The notes under the pieces are model-generated. The model ran no database searches, was not told where the DNA came from, and was given only the letters and a program-made list of their open reading frames with translations. Shown here in pieces: positions 47,654 to 57,489 of a DNA stretch of 64,000 nucleotides. Both the position numbers and the translations under genes were made by a program. Source of the stretch: Microbacterium sp. EST19A (GTDB taxonomy: Bacteria; Actinomycetota; Actinomycetes; Actinomycetales; Microbacteriaceae); NCBI RefSeq assembly GCF_019969685.1, contig NZ_JAHXYZ010000002.1:1054001-1118000 (forward strand). Reading direction: 5' to 3'. Each line of letters opens with the position of its first letter. Position 1 is the first letter of the stretch.

Positions 47654-47659
47654 AGCCTA
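47654..47659 (-). promoter_or_regulatory. -10 box of ComB-like gene
   Basis: TAGGCT on the minus strand ends 6 nt before the ATG at 47647. Confidence 0.45.
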
Positions 47660-47665
47660 GAGCCG

Positions 47666-49126
47666 TCAGTCGGCCGCGAGCGCCTCGACGGGGGCGACGC
47701 GGGTGGCCAGTCGAGTGGGCGTGGCGGCGGCGACGAGCGTCAGCACAGCCGTGGCGACGACGATGATCGCGACCGGGATCCACGGAATCTGCGGCAGCAC
47801 GAATCCGGCCGGCTCGAAGTCGGGGAGCGTCGGGACCGAGCCGAGCAGCGACTGCGCGGCGATCCAGCCGTAGGCGACACCCAGCACGAGCCCCGTGAGC
47901 GTCGCGGCGACCGTGATGTGCGTCGCTTCGAGCAGCACCATCCGCCGCACCTGCGTGTTGGACAGGCCGATGGAGCGCAGGAGCCCGAGCTCGCGGCGGC
48001 GCTGCACCACGCCGATCGTGAGGAGGTTCACGAGGCCGACGGCGGCGATCACCGCGGAGACCGCGACGAGCACCATCATGATCCCCGCGAACGCGTCGAA
48101 CGGCGCGAAGAATCCCTCCGGGACGTCGCCGTCCACCTGATTCATCATCAGTGCCTTCGCCGATTCCAGCGCGACGGCGAACATCGTCACCAGCGTCACG
48201 CCCATGACCACGCCGATCGCCATCCGCGAGGAGCGCTCCGGGTAGCGCAGAGCATTCTCCGCGGCGAGACGCGCGGTGGCGCTCGACCCGAACATCCGGC
48301 CGACAAGACGCAGCACCGGGGGCATGAACATGACCGATCCGATCACCAGACCGGTGAACGACAGGATGCCGCCGAAGAACGCGACGACGACGCCGAGCGG
48401 AGTGATCAGCCCGATGACCACACCCGCCGCGAGGAGCACCGCACCGCTGATCAGGAGGATCCAGGCGCCGACGTGGCGGCCGGGCCTGCCGGAGACCTCG
48501 TCGTGCGTGCGCTCCACGGAACCGCCGAGCGCCTGAAGGGGCGTCACCGACAGCACGCGGCGCGACCCCGCCCAGGCGGCGGCCCAGGTGGTGAGGGCGA
48601 CGCCGATCACCGGCAGCGCGATGAAGGGCTGCGCGAGGGAGAAGCCCGTCGGATCGTTCGCCACGAACTGCGCGCCCACCTGAACGCCGACGGCGGCGAA
48701 CAGGAGCCCGGTGAGCAGACCGATCGCGGCGCCGATCACGCCCACGACGAATCCCTGCCTGCCGACCTGCGCCCGCTGCGAACGGGCCGTCGCGCCGATC
48801 AGCCGCATCAGGGCGATCTGCCGCGTGCGACCGGCGATGATGGTCGAGAAGGTGTTCGCCGTGACGATCGCGGCCACGTACATCGCGACAGCCGTCAGCA
48901 GCACCGACAGCAGCCCCACGACGACCGCGAGGGTGCCGCTGTCGCCGATGAGCGGATCGGCCTGCAGGACGGCGCCGATGTACGCGGTGACCTCCACGAG
49001 GATGACCCCGAACGCGGCCGACAGCGCGGCGACCAGGATGCTGGCGCCCATGCCCCGATCGCGGAGCCAGCCCAGACGCGGACCGGTCGCGGCCGTCTCG
49101 GGGACGACCGTGGCGACGGCGGTCAT
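47666..49126 (-). CDS. FtsX/MacB-type ABC transporter permease
   Basis: The 486-residue permease has about eight to nine membrane helices in two FtsX modules: TFSTIIAGRTRQIALMRLIG for the first and LLTIGVVQRRRELGLLRSIG for the second, each with the conserved coupling region after the helix. Such permeases export lipids, peptides or lipoproteins, or transmit envelope signals. It overlaps the ATPase gene by 4 bp; the two form one transporter. Confidence 0.88.
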   Translation of the reverse strand: MTAVATVVPETAATGPRLGWLRDRGMGASILVAALSAAFGVILVEVTAYIGAVLQADPLIGDSGTLAVVVGLLSVLLTAVAMYVAAIVTANTFSTIIAGRTRQIALMRLIGATARSQRAQVGRQGFVVGVIGAAIGLLTGLLFAAVGVQVGAQFVANDPTGFSLAQPFIALPVIGVALTTWAAAWAGSRRVLSVTPLQALGGSVERTHDEVSGRPGRHVGAWILLISGAVLLAAGVVIGLITPLGVVVAFFGGILSFTGLVIGSVMFMPPVLRLVGRMFGSSATARLAAENALRYPERSSRMAIGVVMGVTLVTMFAVALESAKALMMNQVDGDVPEGFFAPFDAFAGIMMVLVAVSAVIAAVGLVNLLTIGVVQRRRELGLLRSIGLSNTQVRRMVLLEATHITVAATLTGLVLGVAYGWIAAQSLLGSVPTLPDFEPAGFVLPQIPWIPVAIIVVATAVLTLVAAATPTRLATRVAPVEALAAD

Positions 49127-49884
49127 GCCGCCACCTCCGCGGCGAGCATGTACGCCGAGATCTCCTCCGCCGTCTGGCGCGGGTGGTCGGCGACGATGCG
49201 GCCGTCGCCGAGGTACAGCACGCGGTCGGCGTGGCTGGCGGCGATCGCGTCGTGTGTGACCATCGCGATCGACTGACCGTGCTCGCGGCTCGCCGAGGCC
49301 AGCAGCTGCAGCACTTCGCGCCCTGTCTTCGAGTCGAGGTTGCCCGTGGGTTCATCGGCGAAGACGAGGTCGGGGGCGGTGGCGAGGGCACGGGCGATCG
49401 CGACGCGCTGCTGCTGTCCGCCGGACAGCTGGTGCGGGCGGTGGTTCAGACGCGAGCCGAGGCCGAGCGAATCGATGAGACCGTCGATGCGGGCCCGCTC
49501 GATCGCGCTCGGACGACGGCCGTCGAGCTCGAACGGCAGCATGATGTTGCCGAGGGCGTCGAGGGTCGGCACGAGGTTGAACGCCTGGAAGATGAAGCCG
49601 ACGCGGCGCCGGCGCAGGATCGTGAGGTCGAGGTCTCCGAGGCCGGTGATGTCGGTGTCGCCGATCCACGCGCGTCCCTCGGTGGGGGTGTCGAGTCCGG
49701 CCATGATGTGCATGAGCGTGGACTTGCCGGAGCCGGACGGCCCCATGATGGCGGTGAACTGCCCGCGGCGGATGCCGACGCTGACGCCATCGAGCGCGCG
49801 GACGGTCCCTTCACCCGATCCGTAGGTCTTCTTCAGGTGCTGGACCCGGGCGGCGAGGCCGAGGTCGGTGGTCGTGATCTCCAT
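49123..49884 (-). CDS. ABC transporter ATPase, LolD/MacB type
   Basis: The 253-residue ATPase has Walker [10 protein letters not shown] (about 49-57), signature LSGGQQQR, Walker [16 protein letters not shown] and a switch His in MVTHD. It partners with the downstream FtsX-type permease. The gene lies next to a two-component system, and the intervening DNA has repeated GACGATTCG motifs, so regulation by that system is likely. Confidence 0.93.
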   Translation of the reverse strand: MEITTTDLGLAARVQHLKKTYGSGEGTVRALDGVSVGIRRGQFTAIMGPSGSGKSTLMHIMAGLDTPTEGRAWIGDTDITGLGDLDLTILRRRRVGFIFQAFNLVPTLDALGNIMLPFELDGRRPSAIERARIDGLIDSLGLGSRLNHRPHQLSGGQQQRVAIARALATAPDLVFADEPTGNLDSKTGREVLQLLASASREHGQSIAMVTHDAIAASHADRVLYLGDGRIVADHPRQTAEEISAYMLAAEVAA

Positions 49885-49890
49885 GCTTCG

Positions 49891-49896
49891 ACGCTA
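49891..49896 (-). promoter_or_regulatory. -10 box of LolD-type ATPase gene
   Basis: TAGCGT on the minus strand ends 6 nt before the ATG at 49884. Confidence 0.45.
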
Positions 49897-49968
49897 TTTC
49901 CGGCACTCCTCCGGGCGCGTCGCCCGCAGGAGGCATCCGTCGTACATCGGAAGGATGATCCGCCCGGC

Positions 49969-50072
49969 GACGATTCGCGGACATCGCGACGTTCCACGGA
50001 CCGATCCCCGTGATTCCTTCCGCGAATCGTCATCGCCTCCTCGAATCGTCGGCCGGCAGGGCGACGATTCGA
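49969..50072. promoter_or_regulatory. Four GACGATTCG half-sites in two inverted repeats
   Basis: GACGATTCGCGGA (49969-49981) pairs with TCCGCGAATCGTC (50019-50031). TCGAATCGTCG (50041-50051) pairs with CGACGATTCGA (50062-50072). All share the core GACGATTCG. The second pair starts right at the response regulator stop and may also terminate its transcript. The set lies upstream of the ABC exporter and is a candidate response-regulator binding region. Confidence 0.55.
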
Positions 50073-50708
50073 TCAGGTGAGGCCGTGCTCGAACGCGAAG
50101 ACGACGAGCTGCACCCGATCGCGGAGGGCGAGCTTGGTGAGGATGCGGCTGATGTGCGTCTTCACCGTCGCCTCGCTCAGGTACTCCCGACCGGCGATCT
50201 CGGCGTTCGACAGCCCCCGCGCGGCGAGCGCGAAGATCTCCTTCTCGCGGTCGGTGAGATCGGCGAACTGCGGGGGCACGGGCTTCGGCGCCTCGGCGAA
50301 GTGCGCGAACAGATCGCGGGTGGCGGATGCCGCGATGACGCTGGATCCGGCATGGACCGTGCGGATCGCCGCCAGCAGGAACTCGGGGTCGGCGTCCTTG
50401 AGCAGGAATCCGCTCGCCCCCTGCCGGATCGCCCGGGCCGCCGCCTCGTCGAGGTCGAAGGTCGTGAGCATGACGATCCGCGGCGGCTCGGGCCGCGTCA
50501 GGATCTCGGCGGTGGCGGTCAGCCCGTCCATGACCGGCATCCGGATGTCCATCAGCACGACATCGGGACGGCTGGTGCGCACGATCTCGAGCGCCTCCTG
50601 CCCGTTGCCCGCCTCTCCGACGACCTCGAGGTCGGCCTGGGAGGCGACGAGCATGCGGATGCCGGCGCGGAACAGCGCCTGATCGTCGACGAGGACCACT
50701 CTGATCAT
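50073..50708 (-). CDS. NarL/FixJ-family response regulator
   Basis: The 211-residue protein has a receiver domain (D8, D9, phospho-acceptor D54 in VLMDIRMP, Lys in GFLLKDADP) and a C-terminal LuxR-type helix-turn-helix (LTDREKEIFALAARGLSNAE). It is coupled to the histidine kinase gene by a 4-bp overlap. Such actinobacterial systems commonly control adjacent ABC exporters in response to envelope stress or peptides. Confidence 0.93.
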   Translation of the reverse strand: MIRVVLVDDQALFRAGIRMLVASQADLEVVGEAGNGQEALEIVRTSRPDVVLMDIRMPVMDGLTATAEILTRPEPPRIVMLTTFDLDEAAARAIRQGASGFLLKDADPEFLLAAIRTVHAGSSVIAASATRDLFAHFAEAPKPVPPQFADLTDREKEIFALAARGLSNAEIAGREYLSEATVKTHISRILTKLALRDRVQLVVFAFEHGLT

Positions 50709-51916
50709 GCGTGCTCCCCCTCTGGTGCCCCGGAATCGATCGACGAACCGATCGGAAGCGAGGCCTGGACGACGAACTGCGCCCCGCGGTGTTCGGCTTG
50801 CAGACTACCGCCGACCAGCTGGGCGCGTTCGCGCATGCCGATGAGGCCGTGGCCTCCGGGCGCGGTGGCGGCAGCCTCGGCGGAGACGGTGTTGCGCACC
50901 TGCAGGTCGACGCGCTCCGGCAGCCAGGCCAGATGCACGTGGACGGTGCCGTCGCCATGGCGGATCGCGTTCGTGAGCGCCTCCTGGAGAATGCGGTACA
51001 CGGCCAGCTGGATCGCTCCGGGCGGCTCCCCCGGCGGCATCGGGTCGACCGTGACCAGGGGTTCGACGCCGGCCTGGCGCACCTGGGCGAACAGCGTCTC
51101 GAGGTCGGCGAGCGTGGGCTGCGGGCCGTCGCCCTGACGATGCCGGAGCTGCGTGAGCAGCATCCGCACATCGCTGAGAGCACTCCGCGCCGTCGTGGCG
51201 ATCGTGCCGAGAGCCTCGGTGGCCATCTCCGGTCTCGTCGCCGCGGCGTACCGGGCGCCGTCGGCTTGGGCGATGACGACCGCGAGCGAGTGCGCGACGA
51301 TATCGTGCATGTCCCGGGCGATGCGCACGCGCTCCTGTTCTTCGGCGGCGAGCGACTCGGCCTGCAGCTGCGCCTCCCTCGTGCTGCGGGCGCGGAGCAC
51401 GACCCGCCACAGCAGCCCGCAGACCCAGGCGAATCCGAGGGCGAGGACCGACACGATGAGGAGGAGCACTCCTCCGGTGAGCTGCTCCCACCCGATGCCC
51501 GTGCCGAAGGTGACGCCGGTGACGATGACCATGTACGCCGCAGCGACGAGGCCGCCCACCAGCGTCGACGCGAATCCCCACCAGAGCACGCGACGCGTAC
51601 CCCACGCCGAGGTCGCGTACAGCACGAGCAGGATCGCGAGATCGATCGGGAGAGGGCCGAATCCTGCGAGCATCTGCACGATCGCGCCGGCCCATGCCGC
51701 GCCGAGCGCGAGGCCGGGTGACAACCGTCCGATCGCGACTCCACCGAACATCAGGATGCCGGCGACCACGACCGCTCCGACGCTCGTGCCCTGGATCACG
51801 GTGCCGCCCGTGGTCGGTCCGTAGAACACGACGGATGTCGGCGTCAGGACGAGGAAGAGCAGCGCCGCCCCGACGATGTCGAGGATCAGCGCCGTACGGG
51901 AGAGCGGGCGGATCAC
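50705..51916 (-). CDS. Sensor histidine kinase, HisKA_3 type
   Basis: The 403-residue kinase has about five membrane helices in its first 170 residues. The dimerisation motif ARDMHDIVAHSLAVVIAQAD (phospho-His at about 204) and a HATPase domain with EALTNAIRHG and GHGLIGMRERAQLVGG follow. The start is GTG, supported by a -10 box just upstream. It signals to the NarL-type regulator. Confidence 0.92.
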   Translation of the reverse strand: MIRPLSRTALILDIVGAALLFLVLTPTSVVFYGPTTGGTVIQGTSVGAVVVAGILMFGGVAIGRLSPGLALGAAWAGAIVQMLAGFGPLPIDLAILLVLYATSAWGTRRVLWWGFASTLVGGLVAAAYMVIVTGVTFGTGIGWEQLTGGVLLLIVSVLALGFAWVCGLLWRVVLRARSTREAQLQAESLAAEEQERVRIARDMHDIVAHSLAVVIAQADGARYAAATRPEMATEALGTIATTARSALSDVRMLLTQLRHRQGDGPQPTLADLETLFAQVRQAGVEPLVTVDPMPPGEPPGAIQLAVYRILQEALTNAIRHGDGTVHVHLAWLPERVDLQVRNTVSAEAAATAPGGHGLIGMRERAQLVGGSLQAEHRGAQFVVQASLPIGSSIDSGAPEGEHA

Positions 51917-51922
51917 TCCCCC

Positions 51923-51928
51923 ACGCTA
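51923..51928 (-). promoter_or_regulatory. -10 box of histidine kinase gene
   Basis: TAGCGT on the minus strand ends 6 nt before the GTG at 51916. Confidence 0.45.
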
Positions 51929-51975
51929 CGCGAGCACCTCACGAGCGGCATCCGCCTCCAGATGTATCCGCGCAG

Positions 51976-52767
51976 CTAGGCGCGGCAGAGGATCTCGCCG
52001 TGCGGCACGAGGAACCACCCGTCGCCGTCCGCAGCCCAGCGCTTCCACGCGTCGCTGATCTCGTGCAGGTCGTCGCGCGTCGCCATCCCGCTGTCGACGA
52101 GCTGCCGGGCGAGCGCGGATTCGAGGATGCGGTCGGCCCACATCCCACCCCACCAGTCGCGCTCGGCCGTCGACGCGTAGCACCAGGTGGATGCCGTCGC
52201 CGTGATGTCTTCGAAGCCCGCGGCCCGTGCCCAGGAGAGCAGGCGCCGACCGGCATCCGGCTCTCCCCCGTTGGCCCTGGCCGCCGCCTGGTAGAGGGCG
52301 AGCCAGCGGTCGAGTTCCGGCAGCACGGGGAACCAGAGGAACCCGGCATAGTCCGCATCCCGGGCCGCCACGATTCCTCCGGGCACGGTGACACGGCGCA
52401 TCTCGCGCAGCGCCTGCACGGGATCTCCGACGTGCTGCAGCACCTGGTGGGCGTGCACGACGTCGAACGAGTCGTCGGCGAAGCTCAGCGCGTGCACATC
52501 CTCGACAGAGAAGTCGAGGTTCGTGAGACCGCGGTCCGCGGCGAGATCGCGCGACAGCGACAGCGCGGCATCGTCGATCTCCGTGGCCGTGACGCTCGCC
52601 ACGACCCCGGCGAAGTCGACCGTGATCGTCCCCGGCCCCGCGCCGACGTCGAGCAGGCGCGTGCCGTCGGTGAGGTGCGGACGGAGGTAGGCGGCGGAGT
52701 TCGCGATGTCGCGCACGTTGTGCGACCGCAGGACGGATTCGTGGTGTCCGTGGGTGTACGAGGCCAT
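51976..52767 (-). CDS. Class I SAM-dependent methyltransferase
   Basis: The 263-residue protein has motif I LLDVGAGPGTITVDFA (about 39-54), the acidic motif VTATEIDDAA and FDVVHAHQVLQHVGDPVQAL. These are typical of UbiE-like methyltransferases of small molecules. The substrate is unknown. It does not resemble MenG closely enough to assign it to the men pathway. Confidence 0.85.
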   Translation of the reverse strand: MASYTHGHHESVLRSHNVRDIANSAAYLRPHLTDGTRLLDVGAGPGTITVDFAGVVASVTATEIDDAALSLSRDLAADRGLTNLDFSVEDVHALSFADDSFDVVHAHQVLQHVGDPVQALREMRRVTVPGGIVAARDADYAGFLWFPVLPELDRWLALYQAAARANGGEPDAGRRLLSWARAAGFEDITATASTWCYASTAERDWWGGMWADRILESALARQLVDSGMATRDDLHEISDAWKRWAADGDGWFLVPHGEILCRA

Positions 52768-52774
52768 GCGCTCC

Positions 52775-52780
52775 AGTCTG
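52775..52780 (-). promoter_or_regulatory. -10 box of methyltransferase gene
   Basis: CAGACT on the minus strand ends 7 nt before the ATG at 52767. Confidence 0.35.
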
Positions 52781-52788
52781 GCAGGGCC

Positions 52789-53850
52789 TCAGCGAGCGAG
52801 CTCGGCCGCGACCTGCGCGACCACCTGCGGCAACGGCGTGGCGGTCGTGTCGATCACGCGCTCCCCTGCCCGCACGGGCGTCTCGCGCTGACGGGAGCCG
52901 AGGGCGACGATCTCCTCGATCACCCGCTCCGACGCCCCGATCAGATCGTCCCCGGCGAGCAGCGCGTCGGTCCCGGCAGCCCTTCGGAGAGCACGATCGC
53001 GACGGCTCTCCTCATCGGCATCCAATCGGATTAACCGCACGTCGGCCCGCGGGAAGGCGGCTCGAACCTCGTCGGGCGAGACCTCGAGCGGCGCCACGGC
53101 CACGAGTGTCCGCGCACCCGCCGCCGAGAACACCCGCTGCAGCTCGGCGGCGTTCCGCATTCCGAGGCGCGTGTCCACGTTCCAGGCGAAGTCGAGCTGG
53201 GCGACGTCGATGAATCCCGTGCGCCGGCCCTCTGCCCACAGCGGGGCCACGGTCTCCCAGCCGACGCGCGAGGCGCCTGCGCATCGGGGTCCGGTGATCC
53301 AGACCACGTGCTCGGTCGTGCCGGCGTCGGCGACAGCGGACACGGGCACAACCCCGGCGATGCCGCCCCGCCACAGCCCGCGCACCGCGCGCACCGTGCC
53401 GTTGACCGGGCTCCCATCGGTCTCCACCCGCGTCCACCCCCAGTGGGCCGACGCCGTCTCACGGGTGCCGATGGCGAGCACCTCGTCGACCTGCTCGCGC
53501 GCCCAGCCTCGCGGAGCCAACCGCTCCCGGCGCGTGACCTCGTCCGCCCCGAGCCAGAGCGACACCGTCGGGTGGCCGTTCCCCTGCGGAGGCGCCGACG
53601 GCTCGGCCACACCCGAGACGACGAGACGCTCGACGCCCGACGCCGCGAACTGCGCCGCGACTCTCGCGAGAGCCCTCTCCTTCAGACTCCAGCGGTCGGG
53701 ATCGTCGGCCGGCGCGGGATAGCACATGCCCAGCTGATCGATGTCGACGTAGCCGACGCGCACCCCTTCGACGGCCAGCTGTCGGGCGACTGCCCAGGCC
53801 ACGGTGCTCTTGCCCACTCCGGGCACCCCGGCCAATCGCAGTACGTCCAT
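52789..53850 (-). CDS. P-loop protein with two kinase-like halves
   Basis: The 353-residue protein starts with a clear P-loop, LAGVPGVGKSTVAWAVARQL (about 6-25), and a nucleoside-kinase-like lid region (LWLGADEVTRRERLAPRGWA). A second half (about 180-353) repeats the pattern with WITGPRCAGASRVGWETVAP, where Gly-Lys-Ser/Thr is lost, and RLIRLDADEESRRDRALRRA. It may be a small-molecule kinase with a degenerate duplicate. No specific family; stand-alone gene. Confidence 0.65.
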   Translation of the reverse strand: MDVLRLAGVPGVGKSTVAWAVARQLAVEGVRVGYVDIDQLGMCYPAPADDPDRWSLKERALARVAAQFAASGVERLVVSGVAEPSAPPQGNGHPTVSLWLGADEVTRRERLAPRGWAREQVDEVLAIGTRETASAHWGWTRVETDGSPVNGTVRAVRGLWRGGIAGVVPVSAVADAGTTEHVVWITGPRCAGASRVGWETVAPLWAEGRRTGFIDVAQLDFAWNVDTRLGMRNAAELQRVFSAAGARTLVAVAPLEVSPDEVRAAFPRADVRLIRLDADEESRRDRALRRAAGTDALLAGDDLIGASERVIEEIVALGSRQRETPVRAGERVIDTTATPLPQVVAQVAAELAR

Positions 53851-53857
53851 CCGCCAC

Positions 53858-53863
53858 AGTCTG
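53858..53863 (-). promoter_or_regulatory. -10 box of P-loop gene
   Basis: CAGACT on the minus strand ends 7 nt before the ATG at 53850. Confidence 0.35.
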
Positions 53864-53878
53864 GCAGGAGGCGATGGC

Positions 53879-55039
53879 TCAGCGCAGTTCGGACGCCACG
53901 CGCCGGATCGCCTCTCGATCGGGCTTTCCGGAGGTGAGCACGTCCAGCTCGTCGACCAGGATCAGACGCGCGGGCCTCGCGTGCGCGCCGATCTCCTTCG
54001 AGACCGCCTCGCGCGCCTGCTCCAGCTGCTCGCCCTCGCTGCGGCGCAGAACCTCGCCGCGTGCGACGACGATGACCGAGGCCTCGCCCCAGCGCTCGTC
54101 GTCGACGCCGACCACGACCGCCTGATGGAGGCCGGGGACCCGCCGCACGATCCGCTCGACCCGGTCGAGGGAGATGTTGATCCCGCCCGACACGATGACG
54201 TTGTCGGCGCGCCCGTGCACCCGCACGACCCCGTCCTCCACGAGTCCCAGGTCGCCGGTGCGATACCAGCGGATGCCGTGGTCGTCACGGACGAACGTGC
54301 GAGCCGTCAGCGCATCGTCACCCAGGTAGCCCTCGGCGAGCATGGGCCCCGCGATCCGCAGCTCCCCGTCGATCGTGCGCACGGTGACCGTCTCGAGAGG
54401 CACCCCGTCGTACACGCAGCCGCCACTGGTCTCCGTCGACCCGTACGTGCGCACCAGTCGCACGCCGAGATCCGCCGCCCGCTCGCGAAGCGGCTCCGGG
54501 AGCGACTGCCCGCCGACGAGGATCGCCCGGTACGCCTGCAGTGCGGCGCGCACGGCGGTGTCGTCAACGGCATCGAGCAGGGTCGCGACCTGAGCGGGCA
54601 CGAGAGAGGTGAACAGGTCGGGGATGCCGGTGCCCGCGCCGGCATCCGGACGCAGCATCGCCAGTGTGGTCTCCGCGAAGGACCGCGGCGAGAAACGGCC
54701 GTCGATCACCGCCGGCTCGGTACCGGCCACGATCGAGCGCACGAGCACCTGCAGTCCGGCGACGTACCCGGCGGGAAGGGCGAGCAGCCACCGCCCACCA
54801 CCGATCCGCTCCGCCGTCGCCTCGGCGCTCGATCGCAGCGCCTCGGCGGTCAAGGCCACGCGCTTCGGGATGCCGCTCGAACCCGAGGTCGCGATGACCA
54901 CGGCGACGCCCTCCGGGGCCTCGACCGGTGTACCGGCCACCATCCCGAACCCCAGCGGCGATCCACCGTCGAGGGCATCGCGAAGGGCGACTCGCACCTG
55001 CGCCGGGTCGTCGGCTTCCGTCGGGATCAGAGCAGCCAT
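53879..55039 (-). CDS. menE: o-Succinylbenzoate-CoA ligase
   Basis: The 386-residue adenylate-forming enzyme has the AMP-binding motif VVIATSGSSGIPKRVALT (about 47-64), YGSTETSGGCVYDG, and YRTGDLGLVEDGVVRVHGR, with a C-terminal catalytic Lys region (LDVLTSGKPDREAIRR). It is shorter than fatty acyl-CoA ligases, as usual for actinobacterial MenE. It activates o-succinylbenzoate in menaquinone synthesis. It lies 16 bp after menB on the same strand. Confidence 0.9.
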   Translation of the reverse strand: MAALIPTEADDPAQVRVALRDALDGGSPLGFGMVAGTPVEAPEGVAVVIATSGSSGIPKRVALTAEALRSSAEATAERIGGGRWLLALPAGYVAGLQVLVRSIVAGTEPAVIDGRFSPRSFAETTLAMLRPDAGAGTGIPDLFTSLVPAQVATLLDAVDDTAVRAALQAYRAILVGGQSLPEPLRERAADLGVRLVRTYGSTETSGGCVYDGVPLETVTVRTIDGELRIAGPMLAEGYLGDDALTARTFVRDDHGIRWYRTGDLGLVEDGVVRVHGRADNVIVSGGINISLDRVERIVRRVPGLHQAVVVGVDDERWGEASVIVVARGEVLRRSEGEQLEQAREAVSKEIGAHARPARLILVDELDVLTSGKPDREAIRRVASELR

Positions 55040-55055
55040 GCGTGTTCTCGAGCGC

Positions 55056-55967
<912 letters not shown>

Positions 55968-55973
55968 GTGTCC

Positions 55974-55979
55974 AGCCTA
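55974..55979 (-). promoter_or_regulatory. -10 box of menB
   Basis: TAGGCT on the minus strand ends 6 nt before the GTG at 55967. Confidence 0.45.
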
Positions 55980-56006
55980 TTCCCCGCCCTCTGCGGAACG
56001 ACGGAA

Positions 56007-56034
56007 CGCCGCCTCCCCTGGGGGCAGCGGCGTC
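56007..56034 (-). terminator. Hairpin after HAAS membrane protein gene
   Basis: ACGCCGC/GCGGCGT stem just after the stop at 56051; no long T-run. Confidence 0.4.
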
Positions 56035-56050
56035 TCGTCGGCGGATGCTG

Positions 56051-57010
56051 TCAGCGGCGACGGGCGCGGACCGTCTTGATCCAGCCGTCGATGATGTCCC
56101 AGGCGGGGAACGCGACGAGGGCCGCGCCGGTGATGATCCCGAGGACCCTCATCGTGTCGCCCTCGACGCCGTTGCCGGTGAAGGAGAAGGCCAGGAACTC
56201 GGGGTTGATGAGCTCGCCCCGCACGAGGAGGGTGAGCGACCAGACCGCGAAGGCGACAGCCAGCACCGTGTTCACGACGGAGAGGGCGACGGTCCAGCGG
56301 CGGCGGGCGTACACGGCGACGGCGAGGAGGGTCTCCGCGGCGATCAGCACGAAGAGCACCGTGATGCCCCACGGCCAGAGCCCCGGGTGGAGGATCGGGA
56401 TCGGCTCGCCGCCCGTGGGGAAGAATCCCCGCGTCACATCCCACAGCACCGCCCCGATACCCAGGAGCAGCATCACCAGCGAGGCGATCACGTCGCTGCG
56501 GTTCGCGCCGTCGTCGGCCTGTGCGGGAAGCTGGTCGACGTCCCACTTCACGCCCGTGTCGGTGCCGGCGCGCTCGAGGATGAAGAAGACCAGGGTCACC
56601 CAGAAACCGACGTTCACGATGACCTGGATGCCGACGACCACGGCCGCGCCGATCATCTCGCCCACGGTGGCGCCGTCGAGAGCCTTCCCGAGTGCGACAC
56701 CGCCCATCGCGCAGATCGGCACGATGATCAGCAGCAGCTTCAGCAGTCGCCACCAGGTGAGGAAGTAGCGGGGGCCGATGAGGTGCAGCGGGAAGTCGGC
56801 GTACCCCGCGGCCAGCACACCCGGGTCGCCGAGCTCGGTCAGGACCGCGCGCTCGGCGGCACCCGGTGCCTCGCCCTGCTCGATGCGCGCCTCGACCGCA
56901 TCGGCGATGGACGCTTCGAGCTCGGCCCGGACGTCGCCCTGCGCCTGCGGCTGCAGGCTGCGGATGGTCGCGCTGATGTATCTCTCGGTGAGAGTGTTCG
57001 TCGTGGTCAT
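56051..57010 (-). CDS. HAAS-type membrane protein, PadR partner
   Basis: The 319-residue protein begins with a cytoplasmic helical prefix (TERYISATIRSLQPQAQGDV, LEASIADAVEARIEQGEAPG, AVLTELGDPGVLAAGYAD), the HAAS/permease-prefix pattern. About seven membrane helices follow. Such proteins are regularly encoded beside PadR regulators and are thought to be signalling or envelope proteins. It starts 1 nt after the padR stop, so both are one operon. Confidence 0.75.
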   Translation of the reverse strand: MTTTNTLTERYISATIRSLQPQAQGDVRAELEASIADAVEARIEQGEAPGAAERAVLTELGDPGVLAAGYADFPLHLIGPRYFLTWWRLLKLLLIIVPICAMGGVALGKALDGATVGEMIGAAVVVGIQVIVNVGFWVTLVFFILERAGTDTGVKWDVDQLPAQADDGANRSDVIASLVMLLLGIGAVLWDVTRGFFPTGGEPIPILHPGLWPWGITVLFVLIAAETLLAVAVYARRRWTVALSVVNTVLAVAFAVWSLTLLVRGELINPEFLAFSFTGNGVEGDTMRVLGIITGAALVAFPAWDIIDGWIKTVRARRR

Positions 57011-57011
57011 G

Positions 57012-57344
57012 TCACTTCTCCTCGGAGGTGAGGGATGCGATCGCCGCAGTCAGCGAACGCCATTCGTCGGTGAGGGTGTCGGCCAGGCGGATGCCGGCTT
57101 CCGCGGTGCGGTAGAACTTGCGGGGCCGGGCCTCGTCGGTGTTCCACTCGCTCGTGAGGTACTCCTGCTTCTCCAGGCGGCGCAGCAGGGGGTACAGCGT
57201 GTTCGCGTCGGTGGCGAAGCCGCGGCGCTCGAGCTCTTCGAGAAGCCCGTAGCCGTAGCCCGCCGTGCGCAGCAGCTGCAGGCAGGCGAGCACGATCGTG
57301 CCGCGGCGGAGCTCCTGCAGATGCGTGTCGAGCGTTTCGTTCAT
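57012..57344 (-). CDS. PadR-family transcriptional regulator
   Basis: The 110-residue protein has the PadR winged helix: GTIVLACLQLLRTAGYGYGL, LEERRGFATDANTLYPLLRR-like region, LEKQEYLTSEWN and the KFYRTAEAGIRLA wing. It lacks the long C-terminal dimer domain and belongs to the short PadR-s2 kind. A near-palindrome in its promoter suggests autorepression of the padR-HAAS operon. Confidence 0.9.
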   Translation of the reverse strand: MNETLDTHLQELRRGTIVLACLQLLRTAGYGYGLLEELERRGFATDANTLYPLLRRLEKQEYLTSEWNTDEARPRKFYRTAEAGIRLADTLTDEWRSLTAAIASLTSEEK

Positions 57345-57351
57345 GACTCAC

Positions 57352-57381
57352 ACGGTACTGTGTGTCACACACCATTGTCAA
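57352..57381 (-). promoter_or_regulatory. padR promoter with internal operator
   Basis: On the minus strand TTGACA (57376-57381), an 18-bp spacer and TACCGT (57352-57357), which ends 7 nt before the ATG. The near-palindrome GTGTGTCACACAC (57360-57372) fills the spacer, where a bound repressor would block RNA polymerase. Confidence 0.6.
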
Positions 57382-57489
57382 TCACACATTTATGTAGCCG
57401 GCAAGAAAGCAATCGACCCACCCGCTCGGTGAGCGGATGGGCCGATGACGAAGCAGCGAGTCGATGGCGATGCGCGCTCGCCTTCGCCG

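Noticed and set aside
46907..49276. A 789-codon plus-strand frame opposite the ComB-like and FtsX-type genes
   Set aside because: It is Arg/Asp/Gly-rich antisense sequence without hydrophobic or domain structure; both genes on the minus strand are clear.
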